The notes below the pieces were generated by a model. It saw only the letters and a list, made by a program, of their open reading frames with translations, did no database searches and was not told the DNA's origin. A stretch of 24,682 nt of DNA, from positions 1 to 24,682 of the IMG/VR virus record IMGVR_UViG_3300006805_000153. One strand, 5' to 3'. The position numbers and the translations under genes are program-made. Position 1 is the stretch's first letter. Every line of letters starts with the position of its first letter. Origin of the DNA: a virus. Shown piece after piece: positions 15,360 through 23,522 of the stretch.

Positions 15360-17557
15360 CCGCGAAAGACCCCTACGCCGGAATTGCAGCCCTTGTCCCG
15401 GACGCAGACAAAGACAAAGACCCTTATGCCGGGATCGCGAGCCTTGCGCCGTCCGGTCCGGTTGCGACGGATTTCTCAAAACTGACGTCGCCCAAAGACG
15501 TGCAAGCCGAGATGGACAAGATCCCGGATGCGGATGGTAAGCGCGCTTTCTTGAACGAATGGGCACGACAGAGAGTCGGCAGCGAAGGCGTCCACAACGT
15601 CGCGACGCGGCTGTTCGCAAAGGGGACTCCTGTCGGACCTTGGCTTGATGAAATTGGCTCAGGGCTGAACTCTGCGATCCATACCATCTCTGGCGGCCGA
15701 GCCGGAATGCCCTACGATCAGGCGCACGCTTTGGAAGAGGCGAGAGACGCAGAGACGGAGCGCATTTCTGCGGAGCAGCCGAAGGTAGGGCATCTACCGC
15801 TGATTGGAGATATCACGACTGGCTCTTTGATTAAGGGGGCCGGCGGCGTTGCGAGTGCGGCAGCCGCTGCCCCGCTCGCTCCGCTGCGCGTGATGCAGGG
15901 AGAGGCGGTGGTCCCGAGTATCATCAACTACGGCGCAACAGGGGCTGCGACGGGGGCTGTGGCAGGTGCTGGCGAAGGTGAAGGACTGGACCGGCTGAAG
16001 AATGGAGGCATTGGAGCCGGAGCCGGTCTCTTGATTGGCGGCGGCGCGCCTGTTGCCGGTCGCGCCATCGCCGCCCCTTATCGGGCTGTCCGCGATCGGC
16101 TCCGGCCACTGCCGGAGGAATTGAACGGCTTCTCTCGACCTGAAATCGACAGGGTGTCACGTGCGGTCCGTGATGACCAGATCCCGCAAAACTTTGATCA
16201 GCTCGCCCAGGAGCTTGGTCCTGAAGGAATGCTTGCAGACATGGGTCCCAACGTGCGGGCACAAACCTCCGCATTAGCCAATCAGCCTGGCGCAGCCCAG
16301 TTTCGCATTCGCGATGCCTTGGCGGATCGTTCGGAAGGAGCCTCCGATCGCATTCGCGCTGATCTTGATCAAGCGTTCGGCCCTCAGCAAAACGTCATAG
16401 CTCTCGAACGGCAGAGAACGAACGCAGCCAACATGGCGGCACGGCCGCACTACGAAGCGTTTGAGAATGCCGAAATTCCGATGACCGAGGAGTTACACGG
16501 CGCCTTGCAGGAAGCGCGGCACTGGGGAGCCGTTCAGGAAGGGATCAAGATGGCGCGGGGGCAAAGCATCATGCCGCGCGCCATCAACCGTCTAGAGCCG
16601 GACGCGATGACACCAATGACCGGCCTTCCGAACCAAGTAACCGATCTCGTGCCGTCTGGACGGGAACTCGATTATGTGAAGAGGGCGCTCGATCGCAAAG
16701 CTAATGAGGCTTTCGAAAAGGGAGATACGCATCTAGGAGACATCATCAACCAAACGGCGCGGCGGCTAACAACGGAAATCGATCGCATTTTGAGCCCGGA
16801 TAACCCGGCCGGAAGCGTTTACGCCAGAGCACGCGGCGCGGCTGCGGAAGGCAAGCAGTTCAGCGAAGGCTTGCGTGATGGCTCAGGCGTTTTTTCTCGC
16901 CCGAAGACCCACCACCCAGATCAGGTGGAAGATGATCTTTATGACGCCTCGGTGCCGTACAGCGACGGGTATTTCGCCGGCGCTCGCGCCGACATCGGCA
17001 ACATGATGGACGAATCGGCAACCCAGTTTGGAAGCACGGGCGACCGCGCGGCGCGGAAAGGATTGTGGAGTCGGAATTCTGAGCGGCGCATTCAGCAGTT
17101 AACCGACGTCCCAAACGCCCAACGCGTTCTTAATCGACGAGACGCGGAAAGCACGTTTGCTGAGACGCAGAATACTGCGTTGGCGAACTCGGCCACAGCC
17201 GCTCGGCTTCAAGCGCAGAAAGAGTTTCCAAATCCGATCATGAACAATGGGGAAGGACCGCGCGTCACGGATGTGACGTTGACGGGCATTCCGCTGAAAA
17301 TTCTTCAGAAGGTCGTCGGCGCAACGACGCGAGAGTCGACCAATGAATCCTTGACGCGCATGGCGGACAACGCCGCGCGCATTCTCACGGCGACGGGGGC
17401 TCAGCGCGATCAGTTCTTCCGGGGCCTCGCCAAAAATCTTGAACGTCGTGGGGCGACGGCAGAGCAGGGGGCACAGATCGCGGGAGCGGTGGAGGCGTTG
17501 ATGCTGGGGTCGGTTCCAAGCGCAGTCGGCGCCGCCACTTCTGACGGAGGGCGTTGA
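15356..17557 (+). CDS. Large DNA-ejection (internal virion) protein
   Basis: At 733 residues this is one of the largest proteins here and the last of three consecutive internal-type proteins. The N terminus has a short repeat DPYAGIA at residues 5-11 and 22-28 separated by a charged linker. Residues 157-240 are Gly/Ala-rich and weakly hydrophobic (GGVASAAAAAPLAPL, ATGAATGAVAGAG, GAGAGLLIGGGAP), which suggests membrane insertion. The rest is long, charged helix (NVIALERQRTNAANMAARPH, DYVKRALDRKANEAFEKGD). No lytic motif is visible. This build is common in podovirus ejection proteins that cross the envelope with the DNA. Its last 173 bases are overlapped on the other strand by the membrane-protein gene. 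Confidence 0.68.
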   Translation: MTAKDPYAGIAALVPDADKDKDPYAGIASLAPSGPVATDFSKLTSPKDVQAEMDKIPDADGKRAFLNEWARQRVGSEGVHNVATRLFAKGTPVGPWLDEIGSGLNSAIHTISGGRAGMPYDQAHALEEARDAETERISAEQPKVGHLPLIGDITTGSLIKGAGGVASAAAAAPLAPLRVMQGEAVVPSIINYGATGAATGAVAGAGEGEGLDRLKNGGIGAGAGLLIGGGAPVAGRAIAAPYRAVRDRLRPLPEELNGFSRPEIDRVSRAVRDDQIPQNFDQLAQELGPEGMLADMGPNVRAQTSALANQPGAAQFRIRDALADRSEGASDRIRADLDQAFGPQQNVIALERQRTNAANMAARPHYEAFENAEIPMTEELHGALQEARHWGAVQEGIKMARGQSIMPRAINRLEPDAMTPMTGLPNQVTDLVPSGRELDYVKRALDRKANEAFEKGDTHLGDIINQTARRLTTEIDRILSPDNPAGSVYARARGAAAEGKQFSEGLRDGSGVFSRPKTHHPDQVEDDLYDASVPYSDGYFAGARADIGNMMDESATQFGSTGDRAARKGLWSRNSERRIQQLTDVPNAQRVLNRRDAESTFAETQNTALANSATAARLQAQKEFPNPIMNNGEGPRVTDVTLTGIPLKILQKVVGATTRESTNESLTRMADNAARILTATGAQRDQFFRGLAKNLERRGATAEQGAQIAGAVEALMLGSVPSAVGAATSDGGR

Positions 17558-17756
17558 AGGACACCACGGTTTCGGCTCGGCCTTCGGGCGTATCGATGAA
17601 CCAGCCGAGCACGATCGTTCCGATGAACAGCACAGGGAGAAGATACCAGTAGCCCGCGTCCACCATGTCGTACAGCGCATACTTGTACATGAGCAGAACG
17701 AGACCCGTCACGACGATGGTGATGATCTGAAGCACGAAGAGTATGGCGACCCGCAT
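17385..17756 (-). CDS. Two-helix membrane protein on the minus strand
   Basis: This is the only credible minus-strand gene: 123 residues from the ATG whose complement lies at 17754-17756. Residues 1-23 (MRVAILFVLQIITIVVTGLV) and about 36-55 (GYWYLLPVLFIGTIVLGWFI) are strong membrane helices. A positively charged segment (LRQKWRRRLRLEP) follows and then a Pro-rich tail. The helices lie in the 249-base stretch that has no + strand gene, while the tail overlaps the 3' end of the large ejection gene. The upstream site (CGAGAAACTTG) is weak. By analogy with small antisense or moron genes it could act in superinfection exclusion, lysis control or envelope change; no family is recognised. A random open frame is possible, but the helix quality argues against it. 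Confidence 0.55.
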   Translation of the reverse strand: MRVAILFVLQIITIVVTGLVLLMYKYALYDMVDAGYWYLLPVLFIGTIVLGWFIDTPEGRAETVVSFNALRQKWRRRLRLEPTPASTPPPLPRSVPPALPSPHDVQDFWRGPGRTDRAEPPSP

Positions 17757-17806
17757 CAAGTTTCTCGCGTTTGTGCAGTGCGTATTCAAAAACAACGAGC
17801 ACTGGA

Positions 17807-18571
17807 ATGGCACAGACGCCAGCTTCGATCCGCTACAACAATCCTGGGGCGCAATGGCCAGGACAAAGCTCGAAGAAATTCGGCGCTGACGGCTACGCAA
17901 CGATTGGCGGTGGCAATCAGATTGCGATTTTCTCCGATCCCGTCAATGGCGGAGCGGCGCAATTTGACCTGTTATCCCGGAATTATGCCGGGCTCCCCCT
18001 GACCGAGGCCATCCGAAAGTGGTCGGGTGGCAACGCCTCAGATGCCTATGTCGCGAATATCGCAAAGCGAACCGGGCTCAGTCCCGATGCGGTGCTTTCA
18101 CCAGAGCTTCTAGCCGATCCGGCTCGAGCCATCCCGCTCGCAAAGGCGATGGCCGCCCATGAGGCAGGCCAAGACTATCCAATGACAGATGAACAATGGG
18201 GCAGCGCATTCCAGCGCGCTAGCGGAGGGGGAAGCATGCCGGTTCAACCAGGGTTCGGAATGTTGGCGGGCGTACCGGGTACGACCATCGCAAATCCAAC
18301 CTCAGGCGGTCCGCAAATGGCTCTTCCGGCCGGTCTCTTGGCGGGCATGGATATGTCAGGCCAAGCCCCACAACAGCCGCCGGTGGCCGCGCCAGGGGCG
18401 GGAGCCGCGCCTTCAATTCTTCAGTCCTTGGCAGAGGCCGATAAAGGCGCGGTCGCGGCAATGCCGAAGATGGCGGACTTCCAATTCTCGGCGCCACAGC
18501 GGGCGCCAGTTGATCTCAGCCGCTTGGCTCAGATCGCACAAAGCAGACAGAAGCTCGGGAGCCAAGCATGA
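17807..18571 (+). CDS. Lysozyme/transglycosylase-like structural protein
   Basis: This 254-residue protein starts at ATG 17807; 12 more in-frame residues back to a TTG are unlikely. Residues 8-140 follow a pattern seen in many phage tail and internal proteins taken to be peptidoglycan-active: IRYNNPGAQWPG, then FGADGYATIGGGNQIAIF, then GGAAQFDLLSRNYAGLPLTEAIRKWSGGN, then YPMTDEQWGSAFQRA. A nearby AMAAHEAG at residues 114-121 supplies a possible catalytic Glu (E119), but this is not proven. Residues 145-254 are Pro/Gln/Ala-rich linker and coil. It may open the cell wall for DNA passage. The ribosome site is poor. It lies at the start of the fibre block, divergent from the minus-strand membrane gene. 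Confidence 0.62.
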   Translation: MAQTPASIRYNNPGAQWPGQSSKKFGADGYATIGGGNQIAIFSDPVNGGAAQFDLLSRNYAGLPLTEAIRKWSGGNASDAYVANIAKRTGLSPDAVLSPELLADPARAIPLAKAMAAHEAGQDYPMTDEQWGSAFQRASGGGSMPVQPGFGMLAGVPGTTIANPTSGGPQMALPAGLLAGMDMSGQAPQQPPVAAPGAGAAPSILQSLAEADKGAVAAMPKMADFQFSAPQRAPVDLSRLAQIAQSRQKLGSQA

Positions 18572-19383
18572 CATTCTATCTCTGGTCAAAAACCGCTTCC
18601 GATAACGATACAGCCGATCCAACAGCAAACCTTCGCGAAGGATGGTCCCCCTCGATCGTCAACAATTCGATCCGGGCTTTGATGGCGGCGGCTGCGAAGT
18701 TTCGCGATGACATATCTGGGATTCTACCAACAACGGGGACAGCTTCCGCCTATGCTGTTGCGACAAACCAATACCTGACCTCAGGAATCCCTGATGGATT
18801 TACGGTGAGTTTCCGGGTTCATACCACGAACAACGCGGGCGTTACGCTCAATCCTGATGGTCAAGGTGCCGGACCTTTAAGAACAGCTTCCGGAGCGTCC
18901 ATAGCTCAGGGCGTGCTTATCTCGGGGAATGTCTACAAAGCCACGTATGTCTTGGCGAACACCGAATGGCTCCTCCACGGATTCTATGGCGGGGTTGCCT
19001 CGTCGACGATCGATATTCCGTTTCTGATCGGAGATGGGTCGAACGTCATCACGACAGGACTGGGAAGCGCAATCGGGCCTTTCGACTTCGCCTTTGAGAT
19101 TTCGGCTTGGTCTCTGCTCGCGTGGCAGAGCGGATCTATATCGGTCGATCTCTACAAATGCACCTATGCGCAATGGGATGCGGGAGCGACGCACCCCGTT
19201 GCAGGTGACAAGATCACCGCCTCTGCGCCGTTGGCGATTTCGAGTGCGCTTAAGAATCAGTCCAGCGCCCTGACCGGATGGACGGCGACGGTTGCCGTTG
19301 GAGACATCCTCGTTCCGAACGTTGCGTCCGTCACCAGCATCAAACGCCTCCAGGGCATGTTGAAGGCGCGCAAAACGTCATGA
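18568..19383 (+). CDS. Tail fibre or tail-surface protein
   Basis: This 271-residue protein overlaps the preceding gene by ATGA. Residues 1-50 have the N-terminal attachment pattern seen in fibre proteins of podoviruses: WSKTASDNDTADP, then EGWSPSIVNNSIRALMA and KFRDDISG. Next come GTASAYAVATNQ and FTVSFRVHTTNNAGVTLNPDG, a beta-strand module also common in fibres, then the short segment AQGVLISGNVYKATYV. Residues 140-271 are beta-rich and Ser/Gly/Thr-rich and form the distal or receptor part. It overlaps the next gene by ATGA. The distal region is unlike anything I recognise, so host target is unknown. Confidence 0.75.
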   Translation: MTFYLWSKTASDNDTADPTANLREGWSPSIVNNSIRALMAAAAKFRDDISGILPTTGTASAYAVATNQYLTSGIPDGFTVSFRVHTTNNAGVTLNPDGQGAGPLRTASGASIAQGVLISGNVYKATYVLANTEWLLHGFYGGVASSTIDIPFLIGDGSNVITTGLGSAIGPFDFAFEISAWSLLAWQSGSISVDLYKCTYAQWDAGATHPVAGDKITASAPLAISSALKNQSSALTGWTATVAVGDILVPNVASVTSIKRLQGMLKARKTS

Positions 19384-20642
19384 TGAAGCCTGACGATCGT
19401 TCCCCGTGGGGAATTCTCGGCGTTCACCCGACGCGGATGACGCATTACCTCCGCGTGCGCCGGAAACCGATCAAACGTGTGTCGCGTTGGATGCTGGTCG
19501 CCGGGATGGTTCTTGCGGTCCAGACGACTTATTCTCTCGATGCAAGCCGCAATCTTATTGTTCAGCAGGCAACGATAGAGCGCCAAGCCAGTGCGCCTCA
19601 TAAGGCCTTCAAATATTGCACGTCGACGTTCGTTTTTTTTACGGTTGCTGGCGCGGGCGTATGGATCGTCCCGACTGATTGGAACAGTGCCGACAACAAG
19701 GTCGAATGCATCGGGGCCGGAGGCGGCAGCGGTAGCGCATCGAACTCCGGTGGCAGCGGCGGCGCTGGCGGTGGTGCTTACTCGGCTTCGACGAATTTAA
19801 CGTTTAGCGTTGGCGCCGGTGTCGCTTATTCGGTCGGCGATGCTGGGCTGGGTGGCGCGTCGGGCATTGGGCATAACGGGACAGCGGGCGGAGATACGTG
19901 GCTCGGCGCTTCTTCGTTTGCTTCGGCGACTGTTGCAGCCAAGGGCGGCGGGAAGTCCGACGCGTCTAACAATAGCTATTCAAACCCAGGCGCGGGCGGG
20001 TCGTCGTCCCTTGGTATAGGAGCAATCAAACGAAGTGGCGGCTCTGGCGCGGGCACGGCAGGGGGCGGTGGCGGTGCTGGTGGACCGAACGGGGCGGGGA
20101 ACAGCGCATCAGGTCTGAACGGCGGTGCTGGAGATGCGGGATTAGGTGGCGCGGGCGGTCGACCAGGCGGCGGCGCGGGCGCCAACATGGGCGGCGGTGC
20201 GGTCGGTTCCGGTGGTGGTGGCGGCGGTGCCAAAGACGGCGGCCTCTACGGCGGCGGCGCGGGCGGACAGGGTTCAACGTCTGGATTTACGTCTGCAGGC
20301 TATTCCGGCGCAAAAGGCATCATCGTAATCACCTACACGCCACTTGTCCCGCCGACGGTCACGAGTATTTCACCGAATTCGGGTTTTACGCTCGGCGGCG
20401 ACAGCGTCACGATTACCGGGGCCTCGTTCACGGGCACGACGTCCGTCAAATTCGGCACGTCTAGCGCAACCGGAGTGATCGTCGTCAACGCGTCGGCGAT
20501 CACGTGTCTAACACCGGCACATGTTTCTGGGACTGTCGACGTATCCGTTACGACGCCAGCTGGGACTGGTGTGTCGACGAACGGCTTCACGTTCAACAAT
20601 ACACCTTCTCCGGCTGTCGCGCCGTTCATTCTAGGGGTGTGA
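19380..20642 (+). CDS. Gly-rich fibre or adhesin with IPT/TIG domain
   Basis: This 420-residue protein has its ATG 19380 overlapping the stop of the previous gene. Residues 1-36 are Arg-rich (RVRRKPIKRVSR), followed by a short hydrophobic stretch 37-48 (WMLVAGMVLAVQ) resembling a signal or anchor segment. Residues 85-110 (FVFFTVAGAGVWIVPTDW) start a glycine-rich domain that runs to about 315, with dozens of GG/GGA/GGG repeats and few charged residues, as in Gly-rich tips of phage fibres. Residues 325-404 form an IPT/TIG immunoglobulin-like domain (PTVTSISPNSG, GGDSVTITGASFTGTTSVKF, ITCLTPAHVSGTVDVSV, NGFTFN). It is a plausible receptor-binding protein. A T8 run lies in frame just before the Gly-rich domain. 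Confidence 0.72.
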   Translation: MMKPDDRSPWGILGVHPTRMTHYLRVRRKPIKRVSRWMLVAGMVLAVQTTYSLDASRNLIVQQATIERQASAPHKAFKYCTSTFVFFTVAGAGVWIVPTDWNSADNKVECIGAGGGSGSASNSGGSGGAGGGAYSASTNLTFSVGAGVAYSVGDAGLGGASGIGHNGTAGGDTWLGASSFASATVAAKGGGKSDASNNSYSNPGAGGSSSLGIGAIKRSGGSGAGTAGGGGGAGGPNGAGNSASGLNGGAGDAGLGGAGGRPGGGAGANMGGGAVGSGGGGGGAKDGGLYGGGAGGQGSTSGFTSAGYSGAKGIIVITYTPLVPPTVTSISPNSGFTLGGDSVTITGASFTGTTSVKFGTSSATGVIVVNASAITCLTPAHVSGTVDVSVTTPAGTGVSTNGFTFNNTPSPAVAPFILGV

Positions 20643-20643
20643 G

Positions 20644-22203
20644 ATGGTTCTGAAAAGCCCACTTGAACGGACGCAAGCTTTCTCGACACCGCGAAAACCG
20701 ACTGCTGGGATTCCAGCGTCGAACGTCGAAGATGCGCTGAAATATATCAAGGAGAACGCGAGCGGAGGCTTAGCTTCTGTCGAAGACGATCCGGCCCCAA
20801 GGCTCGGCGGCGATCTCAATCTGAATGGACATCAGATCGTCGGCTTGGCGGCCGTCGCAACGTCTGGAAGCTATAGCGATCTGACGGGAAAGCCAACACT
20901 CGGAACCTCCGCCGCTCTGAACGTCGACACAGACGGCGCGATGGCAGCGAATAGCGACACAAGAGTGCCGTCGCAAAAAGCTGTTCGCACCTATCTGGAT
21001 GCGCGCATTGCTGCACTTGACGTCGTGGAGATCAAAGGCGGCATCGATTGCTCGTCTAATCCGAACTATCCCGCAGCAGACGCTGGATATCTCTACAAAG
21101 TTACGGTTGCGGGCAAGATCGGCGGCGCATCCGGACCTAATGTAGAAGCTGGCGACACGCTGCTTTGCTTCGTTGACGGATCATCGAGCGGAAATCAGGC
21201 AGCGGTCGGGGCGAACTGGACGATTGTCCAGGTCAATATTGACGGCGCGGTCATCGGCCCGGGTTCATCGACAAGCGGTAACGTTGCTACGTTCAACGGG
21301 ACTGGCGGTAAGCTTCTGCAAGACGGCGGCAAAGCACTGCCGTCCGGAGCCATCGTCGGCACGTCAGACACCCAAACTCTGACAAATAAGACCTTCGATA
21401 CTGCCGGAGCGGGCAACGTCCTAAAGGTCAATGGTACCCAAATTTCTGACAAGACCGGAACCGGAAAGGCCGTTCTTGATACGTCGCCGACAATTACAAA
21501 CAATCAAACCATATCACAATCCGCTGCGCAGCCGTTAGCCTCCCTAAACGTCTCAACGACAGCCACAGGGTCAGGCGAGACGCATATCTCGAAATTCTGC
21601 GGCCAGGATTCCATCGCGGGCGGTGGGTTTATTAGAGCATTGTTTTTTGCTGCTGGTCCTCTCAATGGCGGCGTCAATAACCAAGGCCAATTCGACATCA
21701 TCAACGAAAACGGATCAATATTTCTTGCCTCTATAACAAGTCTTTCTGCTAATAACGGCAGCGTCTTAACTCTTTACGACAGATCAAACAACATCAAGAC
21801 TATCCTGCGCGCCGATCCGGCAAACGTTAGTTACATAAGCAGCGGTTTAGTCGTCGGCGGATCGACCGGGAATGGTGCTAGCAACTTCAGGTCCATGGGC
21901 TCCATAGGGACGGCCGCACCAGTCACGGTCACGGCGTCAACGTACACGGTCGGGGCGAACGAGAGTGATATCATCTTCAATACGTCAACGACACATACGC
22001 TGACGCTTCCGTCCGCATCAGCCAATCCGGGACGCTTCCTATTCGTTAAAACCATTGCGGCATTCGCCGTCAACAGCGCTTCATCCAACGTCTGTCCTAT
22101 AAGCAGCGCCACCCCAGGGACCGCTATTCTTGCGGCCACTGCCGGGAAATGGGCAACACTCAAATCGGATGGAACCAACTGGATCGTTATGGCGGCGAAC
22201 TGA
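20644..22203 (+). CDS. Tail fibre protein
   Basis: This 519-residue protein starts one base after the previous stop. Residues 47-65 (EDDPAPRLGGDLNLNGHQI) and 108-120 (VPSQKAVRTYLDA) are well-known fibre N-terminal motifs. Residues 128-200 (EIKGGIDCSSNPNYPAAD through GDTLLCFVD and GANWTIVQVN) form a repeated domain found in many phage fibre proteins. SDTQTLTNKTFD at residues 241-252 and VLDTSPTITNNQTI are further fibre repeats. The rest is beta-rich Ser/Thr/Asn sequence. It ends in a strand with LKSDGTNWIVMAAN, a typical distal tail of fibres. No chaperone domain is fused, which is of interest since a S74 domain sits on an ejection protein upstream. It overlaps the mini-ORF after it by TGATG. 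Confidence 0.8.
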   Translation: MVLKSPLERTQAFSTPRKPTAGIPASNVEDALKYIKENASGGLASVEDDPAPRLGGDLNLNGHQIVGLAAVATSGSYSDLTGKPTLGTSAALNVDTDGAMAANSDTRVPSQKAVRTYLDARIAALDVVEIKGGIDCSSNPNYPAADAGYLYKVTVAGKIGGASGPNVEAGDTLLCFVDGSSSGNQAAVGANWTIVQVNIDGAVIGPGSSTSGNVATFNGTGGKLLQDGGKALPSGAIVGTSDTQTLTNKTFDTAGAGNVLKVNGTQISDKTGTGKAVLDTSPTITNNQTISQSAAQPLASLNVSTTATGSGETHISKFCGQDSIAGGGFIRALFFAAGPLNGGVNNQGQFDIINENGSIFLASITSLSANNGSVLTLYDRSNNIKTILRADPANVSYISSGLVVGGSTGNGASNFRSMGSIGTAAPVTVTASTYTVGANESDIIFNTSTTHTLTLPSASANPGRFLFVKTIAAFAVNSASSNVCPISSATPGTAILAATAGKWATLKSDGTNWIVMAAN

Positions 22204-22268
22204 TGTGGATCTGGGAAACAGTTAAACTCTTCTGTGCGCGTTCTAAAGCGGGGAACATCCGCACATGA
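22203..22268 (+). CDS. Possible 21-residue mini-ORF between fibre and lysis genes
   Basis: The ATG at 22203 overlaps the TGA of the fibre gene (TGATG), and its own TGA at 22266-22268 overlaps the ATG of the next gene (ATGA). The product would be MWIWETVKLFCARSKAGNIRT: an aromatic start and a basic end. It may be a translational coupling spacer rather than a functional peptide. The double overlap is the evidence; length allows no family call. Confidence 0.35.
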   Translation: MWIWETVKLFCARSKAGNIRT

Positions 22269-22471
22269 TCGAACTCATCCTGTCGACCTGCAGCATTGTA
22301 TCGGGTGCTGCGTGCAAGGATGTTTCTCTGATCTATTCCGACATTTCACTGATGCAGTGCCAGACCGGAATTATGGCCCAGAGTGAATCTGCAAAATGGG
22401 CAAATGAGCATCCGAACTGGCGGGTAGAAAAGTACCGCTGCCAAGTGCCGGGCACGTTCGCGAAACTCTGA
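22265..22471 (+). CDS. Conserved-type small Cys protein
   Basis: This 68-residue protein starts at ATG 22265 with GGGGA ten bases upstream. It has four Cys (9, 17, 32, 59). The pattern MIELILS-C--V----CKDVSL----S-MQC then W---HP-W-V----C matches small proteins I recall from genomes and prophages of Hyphomicrobiales, of unknown function. The N-terminal end is hydrophobic but too short and lacks a signal cleavage pattern. It precedes the endolysin by 22 bases, so it may take part in lysis or be expressed with it. This gene is part of why I place the host among Hyphomicrobiales. Confidence 0.65.
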   Translation: MIELILSTCSIVSGAACKDVSLIYSDISLMQCQTGIMAQSESAKWANEHPNWRVEKYRCQVPGTFAKL

Positions 22472-22481
22472 CATCGAAACG

Positions 22482-22487
22482 AAGGAG
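22482..22487 (+). promoter_or_regulatory. Ribosome binding site fixing the GTG start of the endolysin
   Basis: AAGGAG lies six bases before GTG 22494. No ATG is close by in frame, and the protein from GTG reads as a complete lysin, so the GTG is the start. Confidence 0.65.
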
Positions 22488-22493
22488 AACGTC

Positions 22494-23519
22494 GTGACCA
22501 TCAGGCTCACGCGAGACGATCTCGTCCACATTGCTTCAAGGCCAAAGAACGCGGCTCAAGCAAAGGTCTGGGATGCTTATGTCGCTTCTCTCATGTCGGC
22601 AGAAGCAACAGCCTTGTTCGATCGATATCAGATCAACACGCCGCGCCGGATGCAGCATCTTCTCGCGACGATGGTGTGCGAAACGAACCTTTCGATCATC
22701 TGGGAGTCTGGAGCATACTCGGCGAGCCGGATCACGCAGGTGTTCGGAGCCGGTCGGCATTCCTCAGCAGTCACGCCAGAAGAAGCGCAGAAGATTGCGT
22801 CACTCGATGTCAATCCAGACGGTAGCGGCCCTCGTTGCGAGGCCTTGTTTGAGCGGGTCTACGGCTACAAGACAAAGATCGGCCGCGGTATGGGCAACAC
22901 CGCACCGGGCGATGGTTGGAAGCATCGTGGCCTGGGACTCAATCAGCAAACAGGCAAGGCATCCCAGCAACGCGCTGCGGCAAAGGTCGGATGCTCTCTC
23001 GAAGACCTGCAGAAGCCAATCAACCTCATCCACATGGCCTTGACTGAGTGGGAGGAAAAGAATTGCAACAGGTACGCGGACAATGACGACGCAGTTTCGA
23101 TCCGCAAGCTCATCAACGGGGGTTCGCTCAAGGTTTCGATTTCCAAGATCAACGGGCTTCCTCAGGCACAGGCGGCGCTTCGTCTGGCGAAGAACGTCAT
23201 CACCGACGCCGATTTTTCCGATACCGCAGTCGCGGATGCTGCCGATCCCGTTCCAGCGAACGAGAACAAGCCCGTCTCTCTCATGGCATCAACCGAGATG
23301 CAGGCTGCAGGCATCGTCGGAACGGGCGGTGCGGTCCAGATGCAGCAGTCCCTTGCGAACGCAGCCGCGCAGACGGCTGCCGGAGGGCGGTTCTCTCTCG
23401 GATCGTTCCTCATGCATCTGATGGCTGATCCGTTGTTCTGGCTGACAGTCGTGACGATCGCCGGAGCGGTCTACATGGCCATCAAGCGGCGCAAGCGCTT
23501 CCACATCTTCGGAGTTTGA
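22494..23519 (+). CDS. GH19-type endolysin with C-terminal membrane helix
   Basis: This 341-residue enzyme would break the glycan strands of peptidoglycan at the end of infection. Residues 48-165 fit the GH19 lysozyme/chitinase pattern in phages: MQHLLATMVCETNLSIIWES (candidate catalytic E63 and E71), SASRITQVFG, LFERVYG, and GRGMGNTAPGDGWKHRGLG followed by NQQTGKASQ. Residues 200-240 contain VSIRKLINGG, which is common in this family. The last part differs from the usual soluble lysin: after an Ala/Met/Gln-rich linker, residues 314-330 (LFWLTVVTIAGAVYMAI) are a clear membrane helix followed by KRRKRFHIFGV. The enzyme is thus probably membrane-held, or carries its own holin-like part. It uses a GTG start with AAGGAG. 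Confidence 0.82.
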   Translation: MTIRLTRDDLVHIASRPKNAAQAKVWDAYVASLMSAEATALFDRYQINTPRRMQHLLATMVCETNLSIIWESGAYSASRITQVFGAGRHSSAVTPEEAQKIASLDVNPDGSGPRCEALFERVYGYKTKIGRGMGNTAPGDGWKHRGLGLNQQTGKASQQRAAAKVGCSLEDLQKPINLIHMALTEWEEKNCNRYADNDDAVSIRKLINGGSLKVSISKINGLPQAQAALRLAKNVITDADFSDTAVADAADPVPANENKPVSLMASTEMQAAGIVGTGGAVQMQQSLANAAAQTAAGGRFSLGSFLMHLMADPLFWLTVVTIAGAVYMAIKRRKRFHIFGV

Positions 23520-23522
23520 CCC

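Noticed and set aside
17410-17802. Second minus-strand frame overlapping the two-helix membrane gene
   Set aside because: Its translation is His/Arg-rich without helices, whereas the other frame gives two clear membrane segments.
19976-20277. Minus-strand Pro-rich and Arg/His-rich frames opposite the Gly-rich domain
   Set aside because: Long GGC/GGT repeats read backwards give Pro/Arg repeats without stops; this is a composition effect.
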